A stretch of DNA of 64,000 bases, from assembly GCF_014837065.1 (NCBI RefSeq), contig NZ_JACSPP010000004.1, positions 1 through 64,000 on the forward strand, read 5' to 3'. The DNA comes from Phocaeicola intestinalis. GTDB lineage: Bacteria > Bacteroidota > Bacteroidia > Bacteroidales > Bacteroidaceae. The notes beneath the pieces were generated by a model. The model searched no databases. It was given only the letters and a program-made list of their open reading frames with translations, and had not been told where the DNA came from. The position numbers and the translations under genes are program-made. Positions 15,623 through 25,609 of the stretch are shown here, piece after piece (position 1 is the stretch's first letter; every line of letters starts with the position of its first letter).

Positions 15623-17332
15623 ATGCCAAACTATTATACCGAACATCCGGAATTGCGCTTCCATCTCAACAACCCGATGATGGAGCGTATCTGTCAGTTG
15701 AAAGAACGCGATTATAGAGACAAAGACCAGTATGACTATGCGCCGCAAGACTATGCCGACGCGATGGACTCATACGACAAAGTGTTGGAAATCACCGGAG
15801 AAATCACCGGAGAAGTGATTGCAGCCAATGCCGAAGGCGTAGACCTGGAAGGTCCGCACCATGCAGGCGGACGGGTGGAATATGCCTCGGGCACGAAGCA
15901 GAACCTTGATGCCATGGTGAAAGCCGGGCTGAACGGCATGACCATGCCCCGCCGCTTCGGAGGACTGAACTTTCCGATTACCCCCTACACCATGTGCGCC
16001 GAAATCGTGGCACAAGCCGATGCGGGCTTCGGAAACATCTGGTCGTTGCAGGACTGTATCGAAACCCTCTACGAATTCGGAAACGAAGACCAGCACAGCC
16101 GTTTCATCCCACGCATCTGTGCCGGAGAAACCATGTCAATGGACCTGACCGAACCCGATGCCGGAAGCGACCTGCAGAGCGTCATGCTGAAAGCTACTTA
16201 CGATGAAGCCAACCAATGCTGGCGCCTGAACGGTGTGAAGCGTTTCATCACCAACGGAGACGCCAACCTGCACTTGGTATTGGCACGCTCGGAAGAAGGC
16301 ACGCACGACGGACGCGGGCTCTCGATGTTCATCTACGACAAGAACGACGGAGGCGTGGACGTGCGCCGCATCGAAAACAAGCTCGGCATCCACGGCTCGC
16401 CCACCTGCGAACTGGTGTACAAGAACGCGAAAGCCGAACTTTGCGGCGACCGCAAACTGGGACTTATCAAATACGTGATGGCACTGATGAACGGTGCACG
16501 TCTGGGTATCGCAGCCCAATCGGTCGGACTGAGCCAGGCTGCATACAACGAAGGGCTTGCCTACGCTAAAGACCGTAAGCAGTTCGGTAAGGCTATCATC
16601 GAATTCCCTGCCGTATACGATATGCTTGCCACGATGAAAGCGAAACTCGACGCAGGACGTGCCTTGCTTTACCAGACTTCACGCTATGTAGACATCTATA
16701 AGGCATTGGACGACATCGCCCGCGAGCGTAAGTTGACTCCCGAAGAACGCCAGGAGCAAAAACGTTACGCCAAACTGGCAGATAGCTTCACCCCGCTGGC
16801 AAAGGGTATGAACTCGGAATACGCCAACCAGAACGCTTACGACTGCATCCAGATACACGGAGGTTCGGGCTTTATGATGGAATATGCCTGCCAGCGCATC
16901 TACCGCGACGCACGTATCACCAGCATCTACGAAGGAACAACCCAGCTCCAGACCGTAGCCGCTATCCGTTACGTGACCAACGGTTCGTATGCCGCTACCT
17001 TGCACGAGTACGAAGCCATCCCTTGCGCACCCGAATACCAAGGCTATATGGACCGTCTGAAAGCAATGACCGGAAAATTGGAAGCTTGTACCGCCAAGAT
17101 TAAGGAAGCACAGAATCAAGAACTGCTCGACTTTACCTCACGCCGCCTGTATGAAATGGCTGCGGTCTGCGTAATGAGCCACCTGCTCTTGCAAGACGCG
17201 AACAAGGCTCCCGAACTCTTCGCCCAGTCGCTCGACGTATATGTAAACTATGCCGAAGCCGAAGTGGAAAAGCACTATAGCTTTATCCAGCACTTCCAAG
17301 CAGAAGAATTGGAAAACTACCGGAAAGCCTAA
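15623..17332 (+). CDS. Acyl-CoA dehydrogenase
   Basis: 569 residues: a normal acyl-CoA dehydrogenase core plus a C-terminal helical extension of about 120 residues. The FAD-binding motif MDLTEPDAGSDLQ is near residue 173. The catalytic-base motif is IYEGTTQLQ (Glu437), and the ARLGIAAQSVGLSQAAY and KDRKQFGK stretches are typical. It oxidises acyl-CoA to enoyl-CoA and passes electrons to the EtfAB encoded upstream. The acyl chain length cannot be read from the sequence; a short-chain substrate is likely for this type. Confidence 0.93.
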   Translation: MPNYYTEHPELRFHLNNPMMERICQLKERDYRDKDQYDYAPQDYADAMDSYDKVLEITGEITGEVIAANAEGVDLEGPHHAGGRVEYASGTKQNLDAMVKAGLNGMTMPRRFGGLNFPITPYTMCAEIVAQADAGFGNIWSLQDCIETLYEFGNEDQHSRFIPRICAGETMSMDLTEPDAGSDLQSVMLKATYDEANQCWRLNGVKRFITNGDANLHLVLARSEEGTHDGRGLSMFIYDKNDGGVDVRRIENKLGIHGSPTCELVYKNAKAELCGDRKLGLIKYVMALMNGARLGIAAQSVGLSQAAYNEGLAYAKDRKQFGKAIIEFPAVYDMLATMKAKLDAGRALLYQTSRYVDIYKALDDIARERKLTPEERQEQKRYAKLADSFTPLAKGMNSEYANQNAYDCIQIHGGSGFMMEYACQRIYRDARITSIYEGTTQLQTVAAIRYVTNGSYAATLHEYEAIPCAPEYQGYMDRLKAMTGKLEACTAKIKEAQNQELLDFTSRRLYEMAAVCVMSHLLLQDANKAPELFAQSLDVYVNYAEAEVEKHYSFIQHFQAEELENYRKA

Positions 17333-17353
17333 AAGCAGATGTATAAAACCAAG

Positions 17354-17435
17354 AAACACAGATTTTCGCGGATGAACGTAGATTAAACAGATAAATTACT
17401 GATAATCTGCGGAAATCCGCGGAAATCTGTGTTTT
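17354..17435. repeat. Inverted 10-bp-iteron hairpin (CGCAGATT family), copy 3
   Basis: The left arm 17354-17384 (AAACACAGATTTTCGCGGAT...) is complementary to the right arm 17404-17435 (AATCTGCGGAAATCCGCGG...). It lies between the convergent acyl-CoA dehydrogenase and GH115 genes, where it could serve as a two-way terminator. It has the same architecture as 4220-4301 and 5159-5239. Confidence 0.85.
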
Positions 17436-17471
17436 CTTAAACCGGCAGACGCAAAAGCCTGCCGCTATCTA

Positions 17472-20039
17472 TTACTTACGCCGGCAAGGCGATTCGTTAC
17501 CGAAAAGATATGCGGGTTGATAACCTCCGTAATCTACTACGATTTTTTCAAGCACAATACCCGGGTCTAACGGACGGAAGTTCAGCGTATAAGTCCCGTC
17601 TGCCGATACAGGGAGTTTCAAGCGAACCTGTTTTTCTACTACACGGCGTGCAATGGTGGGATAATATACCGTATAAATATTTTCAGGATCTTCATTCAGG
17701 TCACGGTTGAAATTGACGGTTTCCTCTTGCCCGCCTTCAAAACCAATGCTATACTTATGTCCTTCCGGAGTGTGGAAAGCCAGGGTAGACTTCACAATGA
17801 CATGTACTGTAACCGAATCTGCTTTTTCAGGTATATTCAGTTTGTAAGACAATGACGCGCCGTTTGCCGGAACGGTGTAAGGCATCAGCGACATGCCACT
17901 CAGTGTGCGTCCCATATAAGGGATTACGGTCCATTTAGCCTCACCGGCATCCGTACAGGCAAAATAATGTTCGGCTTCCATTGCCACATACCCGTCTTTT
18001 CCTGTAAACAGATAACCTCCTGTAGCAGCTTCCGGATTTCCGATTCGGTGGATTTCAGGCAATTTGTCTGCCGGGAAGTTATCACTCCAGCTAGTATATC
18101 CGATATGCTTCTGAATCATCATGCCGTTCCACTTTCCTCCCGACATAGCATGGTTATAGTCATCACACAGCTGCTTGTCGCGTGCAAAAGCCTTTTCCAC
18201 TTTATCCGCCCATGCGTTGGCTTCAGGATTTCCTTCGGCATACAGTTTCAGGTTCATAGCCTGAGCATAATACATCTCGTGCAGGTTTGCCATTGCCTGT
18301 ACCGGGAACAGAATGAGTTGTTTGTAAGCATCACGGTATTCAGGCTTCAGGCTTATGTATTGACGAAGGGCTTCAGCTTCCAATTGTGCATAGTCGCCTA
18401 CCACCTGACGCCATTCACCAGTTTCCAGGTTGTATACCGTATGGTCCAGCATTTCGGCTGTGCTCCGTCCGTTGTACTTACAGCAGAGGTTGAGGATACG
18501 TGCCGCCTCTTCTGCCTGCGTGTCCCCGAATGCCTGCCTGCAAAAGTCATAAGTATGGTGCAGCAAAGTCCCGGCATTGTATGCCTGTGGATTCCATGCC
18601 ATGTCCAGGAAAAGCGTAATGGGATACTCCATCGGTTTGAGGTCGCCCACGTTAAGCACCCAAAGCTTGTCGACACCATATTCATAAGTCAGTTGCAACT
18701 GTTCCCACATATTCTGTATGGGGGTAGCATTTATCCATTTCGAATTACGTGGCGCACCTACATAGTCTACGTGATAATACATGCCCCAGCCACCGGGATG
18801 CTTACGTTCTTCAGCATTCGGCAAGCGACGCACATTGCCCCAGTTATCGTCACACAGCAACATGATGACATCTTCGGGGACACGCAATCCGCGGTCGTAA
18901 TACTCCAACACCTCTTTATAGAGCGCCCATACCTGTGGCGTTTCCTTGGCTGACCGTCCGGTGACATCTTTGATTATCCGGCGTTGGTTCTTGAAAATCG
19001 TTTCCATCAATCGCTTGTTGCGTTCAAACTGCGGCACATATTCATGGTCTTTTCCTTCTTCACCTCCCATGGCTGTATCACCGTCACCCCGCATACCGAT
19101 GGTTACCACATCTTCAGTATCTTTCATGCGTTCGATGCCTTCGCGGAAGAAACGGTTCAATCCCTCGGGATTGGTTTCATAATTCCAAGCTCCATATTTT
19201 TCCCGGTTACGGGCATACTCCTGATGGTTACGTGCCATCGGTTCGTGGTGCGAAGTGCCCATGATGATTCCCATCTCATCAGCCGTCTTGCTGTTTTCCG
19301 GATCATCGGCATAGAAAGCCCATCCCCACATGGCAGGCCACATAAAGTTCCCTTTCAGTCGCAGGATCAATTCGAATACGCGGGCATAGAAACGATGGTC
19401 GCCATAATTGGTACCATACGTATTTTTCACCCAGGTAGTAAGACAGGGAGCCTCATCGTTCAGGAAGATACCACGGTAAGTCACGGCAGGTTCGCCATCG
19501 GTATACACACCGGCTTGGGCATAGACTTCTGTCTGACGAGTAACAGGCACATCCATCCACCAGTACCAAGGCGATACACCCATCTGTCTGGAAAGTTCGT
19601 AGATGCCGTAAACGGTTCCGCGCCGGTCACTTCCGGCAATGACCAATGCCTGTTCTACCCCTTCCAGCGGCTGGTCTACAGTCTGAATGACATATTTTTC
19701 GTTTTTCCCTTCCAGGTCTTTCCTGTTCAGCTTGCCTGCTTTAAACAGTTGTTTGATAAAAGGCGATTCGATACTTCCCACCAGGATGTACCTCCCGTCC
19801 GAAGGCGTGTTTACGGTTTCGGCTTTCTTGCCAGTCACACGCAAGAAGTCTTCCTGCAAATTTTTAACAGCAATCAGAATGGCACTGTTCTCGTTCTTGT
19901 CGACCAGTATGGTACAAGGCTGTCCATTGCCGACAACAGGAAAAGCACCTTCTGTTTTCTTGAAAGTAATAAACGGTTCCGCCGCATAAGCGTAAAGAAC
20001 GCCAAGCAAAAGCCCCAAAAGGGCACTTAGTTTTTTCAT
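17472..20039 (-). CDS. GH115 xylan alpha-1,2-glucuronidase
   Basis: 855 residues with a Sec signal peptide (MKKLSALLGLLLGVLYAYAA). GH115 hallmarks are YGIYELSRQMGVSPWYWWMD, YRGIFLNDEAPCLTTWVKN, RLKGNFMWPAMWGWAF and IIMGTSHHEPM. A C-terminal beta-rich domain ends the protein. GH115 enzymes remove glucuronic or 4-O-methylglucuronic acid side chains from xylan. The gene is its own unit but is close to the xylan operon and probably serves it. Minus-strand boxes TACCTTTG (20155-20162) and TACTTTTG (20241-20248) are candidate promoters in the 246-bp gap upstream, in which I see no gene. Confidence 0.93.
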   Translation of the reverse strand: MKKLSALLGLLLGVLYAYAAEPFITFKKTEGAFPVVGNGQPCTILVDKNENSAILIAVKNLQEDFLRVTGKKAETVNTPSDGRYILVGSIESPFIKQLFKAGKLNRKDLEGKNEKYVIQTVDQPLEGVEQALVIAGSDRRGTVYGIYELSRQMGVSPWYWWMDVPVTRQTEVYAQAGVYTDGEPAVTYRGIFLNDEAPCLTTWVKNTYGTNYGDHRFYARVFELILRLKGNFMWPAMWGWAFYADDPENSKTADEMGIIMGTSHHEPMARNHQEYARNREKYGAWNYETNPEGLNRFFREGIERMKDTEDVVTIGMRGDGDTAMGGEEGKDHEYVPQFERNKRLMETIFKNQRRIIKDVTGRSAKETPQVWALYKEVLEYYDRGLRVPEDVIMLLCDDNWGNVRRLPNAEERKHPGGWGMYYHVDYVGAPRNSKWINATPIQNMWEQLQLTYEYGVDKLWVLNVGDLKPMEYPITLFLDMAWNPQAYNAGTLLHHTYDFCRQAFGDTQAEEAARILNLCCKYNGRSTAEMLDHTVYNLETGEWRQVVGDYAQLEAEALRQYISLKPEYRDAYKQLILFPVQAMANLHEMYYAQAMNLKLYAEGNPEANAWADKVEKAFARDKQLCDDYNHAMSGGKWNGMMIQKHIGYTSWSDNFPADKLPEIHRIGNPEAATGGYLFTGKDGYVAMEAEHYFACTDAGEAKWTVIPYMGRTLSGMSLMPYTVPANGASLSYKLNIPEKADSVTVHVIVKSTLAFHTPEGHKYSIGFEGGQEETVNFNRDLNEDPENIYTVYYPTIARRVVEKQVRLKLPVSADGTYTLNFRPLDPGIVLEKIVVDYGGYQPAYLFGNESPCRRK

Positions 20040-20285
20040 AAGGATTCAAGTGTTTTATGTTTATATATTATCAGCAACAGCATAACAAGTGATTTTCCGC
20101 ATTCTATTTTCCGGTTGACCATAAAATGCACAAATACTCGCTTGCAAAGGTAATACAAACGGGCATTCCTTCCATTAACAAACGTATCAGATTCATTTCT
20201 CCACGTACCAGCACATTCACCCAGGTGCCAAAATCGTTTACAAAAGTAACACAAACCCTCCCGGCTGCCTTTGGCTTCTTATACA

Positions 20286-21614
20286 CTATTCAGCCAATAG
20301 CCGATTAATGCTACCCACTAAGTAAAAAGGTAAGTTTATCAGCCTGAAGTTTTTACCTCCTACAGTCTTCACCTCGTCTATCGAATAAGGTTGCGACCAT
20401 ACACGCACTGCCACCGTCTGTGAAGACCGTTCCATAAACGAATGCAAAGAACGCAGATGTGCATTGTGCCCTGTTTTCACTTCTATAGGATATAGCCGCG
20501 ACTGCTGTACCCACACAAAATCCACTTCTGCCGACGAATCGTTTCCTCGCATCCAGAAATTTCGCTTTTGGCTCACTTTATCAGTCAGCGTAAGCAGTTC
20601 TTGCGCCACAACATGTTCGGCAATCCTTCCCCGCCACGCATCCTGCAGGTCTTTAGCATCTAAGACTTCTTTCTGCACTTGTGCCGCATAATTCACCAAA
20701 CCGGTATCCAGCCATATCAACTTAGGTGTCCGCTTGGTTTCCGACAAAGCCGGCACCTCTGTCGATGTGGTAGGATAAACCAATTCCAGCAACATGGCTT
20801 TTTCCAGCAGCCGGAAAGCTTCACCCACTTCACGTGCCTGGTAAGAAGACGAGGCAAATCCTCCCAATGTAATGGGCTGTGCAGCTTTTCCCCATCCCTC
20901 TTCCAAGATAAACCGCACCACCTCTTTCAGCAACTTACCTTTGGTATATTTCTCCACATCATCGCGGTAGCCTTGCAACAATGTTTCATATACGTCACTC
21001 AGCGCCAGCAAGTCCCTCCGCTCCGCATAAAGCTGGACAGCTTCAGGCATACCACCAATCAGTGTATAGCGGTTAAACAATTGCATCAGCCTGCCGTGAA
21101 AAGGCACCGTAGCTTGCGGATGCTCCAACACCGGCAGCAAAGCCTCTTCACCTATAGCACCCAGGAACTCTCGAAACGAACAAGGACGTAAAGCCATGTA
21201 TTGCACCCTGCCTACCGGAAACGAAACGTTGACCTCTACCAGATTCTCTAGCAAAGAACCTGCCGCCACTACATGCAGTTCTGGCAACTCTTCATAAAAA
21301 TAACGCAGCAAGCCTATAGCTTTAGGAGAATTCTGAATCTCATCGATAAACAACAGCGTACTGCCCGGCTTACGAGATAAACCGCAATGTGCAAACAGCA
21401 ACGGCATCAAATCCTTCAGCGGCATTTCCATCTCAAACAAAGCAGCAGCTTCCCGTTTCTCCAGATTAAGCGACAAATAATTATCAAAAGTTTTGCCAAA
21501 CTCATTTATTACGGTCGTTTTCCCTACTTGACGTGCCCCTCTCAATACAAGCGGTTTGCGATGCGTATCGGTTTTCCACTGTTCCAAATGTTGTAATATC
21601 GTCCGTTTAAACAT
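20286..21614 (-). CDS. AAA-type ATPase with DUF4143 domain
   Basis: 442 residues from MFKRTILQHLEQW; an ATG five codons upstream is possible. Walker A is GARQVGKTT (about residues 26-34) and Walker B is TLLFIDEIQ. The C-terminal ~200 residues are the DUF4143 region with a nuclease-like SSAEVDFVWVQ...PIEVK motif. This family is abundant and variable in gut Bacteroidetes and its cellular role is unclear. It is monocistronic. A -7 box TATCTTTG on the minus strand at 21729-21736 predicts a ~108-nt leader. Confidence 0.9.
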   Translation of the reverse strand: MFKRTILQHLEQWKTDTHRKPLVLRGARQVGKTTVINEFGKTFDNYLSLNLEKREAAALFEMEMPLKDLMPLLFAHCGLSRKPGSTLLFIDEIQNSPKAIGLLRYFYEELPELHVVAAGSLLENLVEVNVSFPVGRVQYMALRPCSFREFLGAIGEEALLPVLEHPQATVPFHGRLMQLFNRYTLIGGMPEAVQLYAERRDLLALSDVYETLLQGYRDDVEKYTKGKLLKEVVRFILEEGWGKAAQPITLGGFASSSYQAREVGEAFRLLEKAMLLELVYPTTSTEVPALSETKRTPKLIWLDTGLVNYAAQVQKEVLDAKDLQDAWRGRIAEHVVAQELLTLTDKVSQKRNFWMRGNDSSAEVDFVWVQQSRLYPIEVKTGHNAHLRSLHSFMERSSQTVAVRVWSQPYSIDEVKTVGGKNFRLINLPFYLVGSINRLLAE

Positions 21615-21728
21615 AACTATACTAAACAATTAATCCTAATCAGTTTATATAATCTGCCTGTTCAGAAACTGTGTTTCTAAATCTCATTCCATTTTGTATA
21701 TTTACTCAAACAAATTGGTTTACAGCTA

Positions 21729-21835
21729 CAAAGATAAAGAAATGTCGCAAAACGGAGGCAAAACTTATCTGTTTTTGTTGTAAAACGGAGGCAAAATCCT
21801 CTTGTTTTTGTCGCAAAACGGAGGCAAAACAAGAA
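21729..21835. repeat. 33-bp tandem repeats abutting the ATPase promoter
   Basis: Units begin at 21744, 21777 and 21810, exactly 33 bp apart, each containing AAAACGGAGGCAAAA. On the minus strand they lie directly upstream of the -7 box at 21729-21736, spanning the -15 to -105 region of the DUF4143 ATPase promoter. The phasing and position suggest operator sites. A 33-bp repeat also keeps an open frame, but I see no sign that it is translated. Confidence 0.7.
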
Positions 21836-21897
21836 AATGAAGAATGCAAAATGATTATCCTATATCCGAAAGAGGATAATCTTATATTGAAAAAACA

Positions 21898-21971
21898 AAT
21901 TGAATTCCGCAAACATCCCATGTAGGGGCGTATCGCATACGCCCGAATGCGTCCACTTATCCATGTGGATA
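21898..21971 (+). repeat. 73-bp dispersed repeat, copy 1
   Basis: This segment (containing CATCCCATG, GGGGCGTATCGCATACGCCC and GCGTCCACTTATCCA) recurs at 40259-40331 with few changes, and its core recurs inverted at about 12190-12229. The inner GGGCGTATCGCATACGCCC is an imperfect palindrome. It lies between the DUF4143 gene and the end of the xylan operon. The sequence from 21972 to 22109 holds nothing I recognise. Confidence 0.8.
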
Positions 21972-22109
21972 TCTTCTGAGGCTGTCTCAAAATAAAAAAC
22001 GACAATTAAAAAGTAATGTCATTCTGAGTACTCATTTCCTGCGGAAGCCCATTCGATTATAACGGGAATTGTTATCTTGGACATTTTTATAAACCAATAT
22101 TGTTCTACT

Positions 22110-22152
22110 ATAAAAAGCAGCGGAATTATCCTTTAACAGGTAATTCCGCTGC
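22110..22152 (-). terminator. Intrinsic terminator of the xylan operon
   Basis: A perfect 12-bp stem, GCAGCGGAATTA (22117-22128) with TAATTCCGCTGC (22141-22152), is closed by a 12-nt loop. On the minus strand it is followed by a T tract (22112-22116). It lies 85 bp after the stop codon of the GH10 gene. Confidence 0.85.
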
Positions 22153-22236
22153 CGAGAGAACCGAATCAATTAAATTATACTATCACGGCTATGAAAAAAG
22201 ACGCACACATCTACTTTTTCCGTTCCATGCAAAGTA

Positions 22237-24510
22237 TCATTCATTGCTTACAGAAGCAGAAGGTTCAGCAATTACTTCGCCAGCCAAACCATTAGCGAAA
22301 CCGCCATAAGCAGGTTTGCGGCTATAGTTCAAGTCCCAAAGTCCTACAGGTTCACCACCTCTCCAGCCAGATTCAGCCGGGCTGTCCGTTATGCACCATT
22401 GCGTAATGCCATACCGTTGTGCAGCTGGAATGATTTCGAAATACTTATCGATGATGAACTGGTAGAACTCTGCCATCTTCAGTTGTTGGTCGAAGGTTAC
22501 ATTTTCGGTCTTGATGCCTTCGCCGAAGGCTTTTTCTACAATGCCCATATCCAATTCCGAAATCTTGATGAGCTTACCGGTTGCCGCCATCAGTTCGAAC
22601 ATATTCACGATAGCATCTTCCTGGGCTTTCTGGTCTGCCTCGTTCAGGATGTAGCTGACGTGCATCTGCGTACCGATACCATCAATCTTGGCACCGTTGG
22701 CTTCCCATACTTCAATCCAGTGGATAAGGCTCTTCAGCTTCTGGTTGCCGTCCCACCACGATTCCAGGTTGTAGTCGTTGATGAAGAGTTTCAGGTCTGC
22801 CGGGTTACCTCCATATTCGGCAAAATATTTTTCAGCCGCCTTGGTCACGATAGGCACATAGTCTTCGTTGCCCAGGTAGTCTTGCCAGTAGAAGTTGGTT
22901 TCCGGGTCACCGTTGGTTGCCGACTGCAGGTCGTACCAGCCGTCACCGTCTGCGTCTGCTCCCGATACGGTTTCGTTTGCGGCTTCCCAAGTGGTGACAT
23001 AGCCGCCGCAAGCTTCCATCATACCGTTAATCCAGTTATCCATTGCCCAAGTTAATGTGTCTTTCTTTTCTTCGGGGGTCAATGGCTCTTTGTCACCTTC
23101 TCCTTCTATTTCAAAAGCAATATCATCAAAATAATAGGTATTTGCTTCACCTAATACAGCCAAGTTAAAGGCAATGGTATTCATACCGCTTTCTCCAGCT
23201 TGTTCTGCAGAAATAGTACCAGTTACTTCCATGTCTTGCCATTCGGTTGTGAAAGAAGGATTCGATGGGAGCATTGCATAGTGAATGTAGCCACCTGGAT
23301 TATTGTGAGCCTGTGTCTCTGAATTTGCTGCTTTGTCTGCCTTATATTTCATAGAGAAACGGTAATTTGTTCCTGCTACGAGTTGCTGTGAGGCTTTTAC
23401 AAAGAATTGAGTATCATACGTATTGGCTGGGTTATCAGCAGAATGAACGACAAAAGCATGTCCTACACCGTCTGCACCGGTTCCGGCTTCGCCAATCGTA
23501 CAAGGATTCGGACCTCCTACACCGGGTTCGGTGGCGAAGAAACAAGATACATCATCTCCTTCAGCATCACCATTGGTTACTAAGTTTATCCAGCGAGTTG
23601 CGGCAGGAGTTTCCAAATGTGAAACTTTCAGCCATTGTACTTCAATAGTTCCTACAAAATTACCTGACTGGAACATGACGAAACCACTACCTTCTGCTCC
23701 GGGGCTTACTGGTATTTCAAGCTCGGTCCATTCCGGTGTTAAAGCCACTGAGAGTCCGGGATTTGCCGACCATGTTCCGGCAGCCATTGTGATTGATGTC
23801 TCTACTGAAGAACGTATCATCATATTAATTGTATAATCTGTTCCCGGAACCCAATTGATGCCGTCTGCTATATGGTATTGGAAATCCCAATTATTGGTAA
23901 TAAATTCAGGATTTGTTATCGTCAGATAGCCTTTATCACTGATAGTGATACTGGCTTCTGAACCTTCCGGTTTTTGTGACCAATATTGATAACTACCCAT
24001 GACAGCATAATTGAAATTTCCATCTTCCACTTCGACAGGTTCTGCAGGTTCTGTTTCTATTTCCCTGTCTGCAATTAATCCATTTAGGTAGTTTAGGTTC
24101 TGTTGCGAATGCCAAGCGAGGGTATGACCGTAGATAGTCATACCTGCCTGACGGGCGGCATCAATAAAACTGGTTACGGTAGAGAAATTCATTGTTCCAT
24201 CATCGCTGACAATCGATGCGTATTTCATTTCATTCCCCGCCGTCATTTCATCGAAGTTGGAACAAGCCAAACTATAGACTTGGTCTCCGTTGATATAGTC
24301 TGTAGCTGCCAGAGCAATACCCAATTTGAAATTGGGATTCTCCGTGCGGTCTACGTAGCTTTTCAGTACATCGTAATTGTTTAAGTATTCATACTGGGAA
24401 AGGCTCTCGGGCTTAGCTCCTACATCGTATGGCAACATGCTGTCGTCTGTACAGCCCGACAATGCGCCTACGGCAAGTGCTCCCAGTAATATTTTATTTG
24501 TATATTTCAT
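22237..24510 (-). CDS. xyn10C: Endo-1,4-beta-xylanase, GH10 with inserted carbohydrate-binding modules
   Basis: 757 residues from MKYTNKILLGALAV, a lipoprotein with lipobox LSGC (Cys20); the frame extends 20 codons upstream without a signal sequence. GH10 begins at about residue 50 (FDEMTAGNEMKY, YGHTLAWHSQQN). About 330 residues of beta-rich, CBM-like sequence are then inserted before the catalytic half. The acid/base is in WEAANET (Glu513) and the nucleophile in ISELDMG (Glu652). It cuts the xylan backbone at the cell surface. It is the last gene of the xus-type operon, as in known Xyn10C systems. Confidence 0.93.
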   Translation of the reverse strand: MKYTNKILLGALAVGALSGCTDDSMLPYDVGAKPESLSQYEYLNNYDVLKSYVDRTENPNFKLGIALAATDYINGDQVYSLACSNFDEMTAGNEMKYASIVSDDGTMNFSTVTSFIDAARQAGMTIYGHTLAWHSQQNLNYLNGLIADREIETEPAEPVEVEDGNFNYAVMGSYQYWSQKPEGSEASITISDKGYLTITNPEFITNNWDFQYHIADGINWVPGTDYTINMMIRSSVETSITMAAGTWSANPGLSVALTPEWTELEIPVSPGAEGSGFVMFQSGNFVGTIEVQWLKVSHLETPAATRWINLVTNGDAEGDDVSCFFATEPGVGGPNPCTIGEAGTGADGVGHAFVVHSADNPANTYDTQFFVKASQQLVAGTNYRFSMKYKADKAANSETQAHNNPGGYIHYAMLPSNPSFTTEWQDMEVTGTISAEQAGESGMNTIAFNLAVLGEANTYYFDDIAFEIEGEGDKEPLTPEEKKDTLTWAMDNWINGMMEACGGYVTTWEAANETVSGADADGDGWYDLQSATNGDPETNFYWQDYLGNEDYVPIVTKAAEKYFAEYGGNPADLKLFINDYNLESWWDGNQKLKSLIHWIEVWEANGAKIDGIGTQMHVSYILNEADQKAQEDAIVNMFELMAATGKLIKISELDMGIVEKAFGEGIKTENVTFDQQLKMAEFYQFIIDKYFEIIPAAQRYGITQWCITDSPAESGWRGGEPVGLWDLNYSRKPAYGGFANGLAGEVIAEPSASVSNE

Positions 24511-24574
24511 AATTTTCTGGTTTAAAGCGATTAACTTATATGAATGTCTGCAACCTGCCCATGCGGGCATTTAT

Positions 24575-25609
24575 TTATTCTTTATATACAGTACTAAATT
24601 CTTCGTAAGCCACGCCACGGGTTTGAACGACCAGTGTGTCTTTCGTGTTGTATTGCTTGGCTCCGAAGTCAATGTTATAATCCAGGTAGAGTGCATTGCG
24701 GTCTTCTTCATTCCCCCAGCTGGCTTTATCACCGTCAACAACGAACTTTCCGTTTCCACTTGCTGTAAAACCTTCAGTTCCCGAAGTAATCGTACATTCG
24801 TCGTTGTCGTTGAAGGTCAGTACCAAATCACAGGTTAAGGTCTCTTGTCCTACTGTGGTTGATACCGGGAAGATGGCGGTATGCAGGTCTTTGGTCGTAA
24901 CATTGCAAACTTCATCGTCTTCAATATATTGTTCATGACGCACATTGGTAGTAGTGCTTCCGTTTTCTGTAATCTGGTCAATACCTCGACGCAGGTACGT
25001 AGCGTGCCACTTATTGATGTATTTCACACAATACAGTACGTAATTCTTCGGAGCCGTATCCCACATAGCCGAGTTAGTCCATGCTGCATTGGGAATTCTG
25101 GGTACACCTGATAAAATAGAATCTGCATTCACTACATTAACCATACGTAAGGGAATGACATAAGTGTTTTCTATAGAAGCAGGGTCCTCAAAAAACGCAT
25201 TACTGAAAGTCACTTCTACAGCTCCCATCAGGTTTTCAAACTCGTTCAGCGTAATCTGTTCCGACGACAACGTATAATAGTTTGCAGGCATCGGACGTAC
25301 GGGAGTCACGCCATCGGCAAAGTACAGGTTGTCGCATAGCTCATTGTCTACCATGATATCAATAACAGTCGATCCGCTTCCAGCATATGCCCCACCCATG
25401 GTAGCATAAATCTTGCATTTATGGGCGTTGTCAAGCGACGTGTCATACGTATCTTCTCCCATTACCAATGTACGTACCGGAGTCTGGTGTGCAAAGTAAA
25501 CGGCAGAGTTGTCATAGTTCGGGAATTCCGCATCGCCGTTTTCACACGAAGTGATGCCCAATGCGGCAATTCCTGCCAACAATATAGAATATAAATTTAC
25601 TTTTCTCAT
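24575..25609 (-). CDS. xusE: DUF1735-type surface lipoprotein (XusE-like)
   Basis: 344 residues from MRKVNLYSILLAG, with lipobox ITSC (Cys22). The open frame extends 64 codons further upstream, but that stretch overlaps the preceding susD-like gene and lacks a signal peptide. The N-terminal half resembles DUF1735 (VYFAHQTPVRTLVMGED). The C-terminal half is beta-rich. Position between the second SusD and the GH10 gene matches the hypothetical XusE of xylan-utilisation clusters. A role in surface glycan binding is likely but not shown. Confidence 0.82.
   Translation of the reverse strand: MRKVNLYSILLAGIAALGITSCENGDAEFPNYDNSAVYFAHQTPVRTLVMGEDTYDTSLDNAHKCKIYATMGGAYAGSGSTVIDIMVDNELCDNLYFADGVTPVRPMPANYYTLSSEQITLNEFENLMGAVEVTFSNAFFEDPASIENTYVIPLRMVNVVNADSILSGVPRIPNAAWTNSAMWDTAPKNYVLYCVKYINKWHATYLRRGIDQITENGSTTTNVRHEQYIEDDEVCNVTTKDLHTAIFPVSTTVGQETLTCDLVLTFNDNDECTITSGTEGFTASGNGKFVVDGDKASWGNEEDRNALYLDYNIDFGAKQYNTKDTLVVQTRGVAYEEFSTVYKE

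Noticed and set aside
20036..20286. Overlapping ~60- and ~72-codon leftward frames between GH115 and the ATPase
   Set aside because: They contain both candidate GH115 promoter boxes, have Cys-rich translations without a domain, and no ribosome-binding site.
21671..21925. 84-codon frame with three Cys-rich repeats (CRKTEAK)
   Set aside because: The repeats are the translation of the 33-bp DNA repeat in the ATPase promoter, and the frame runs on into the 73-bp dispersed repeat.
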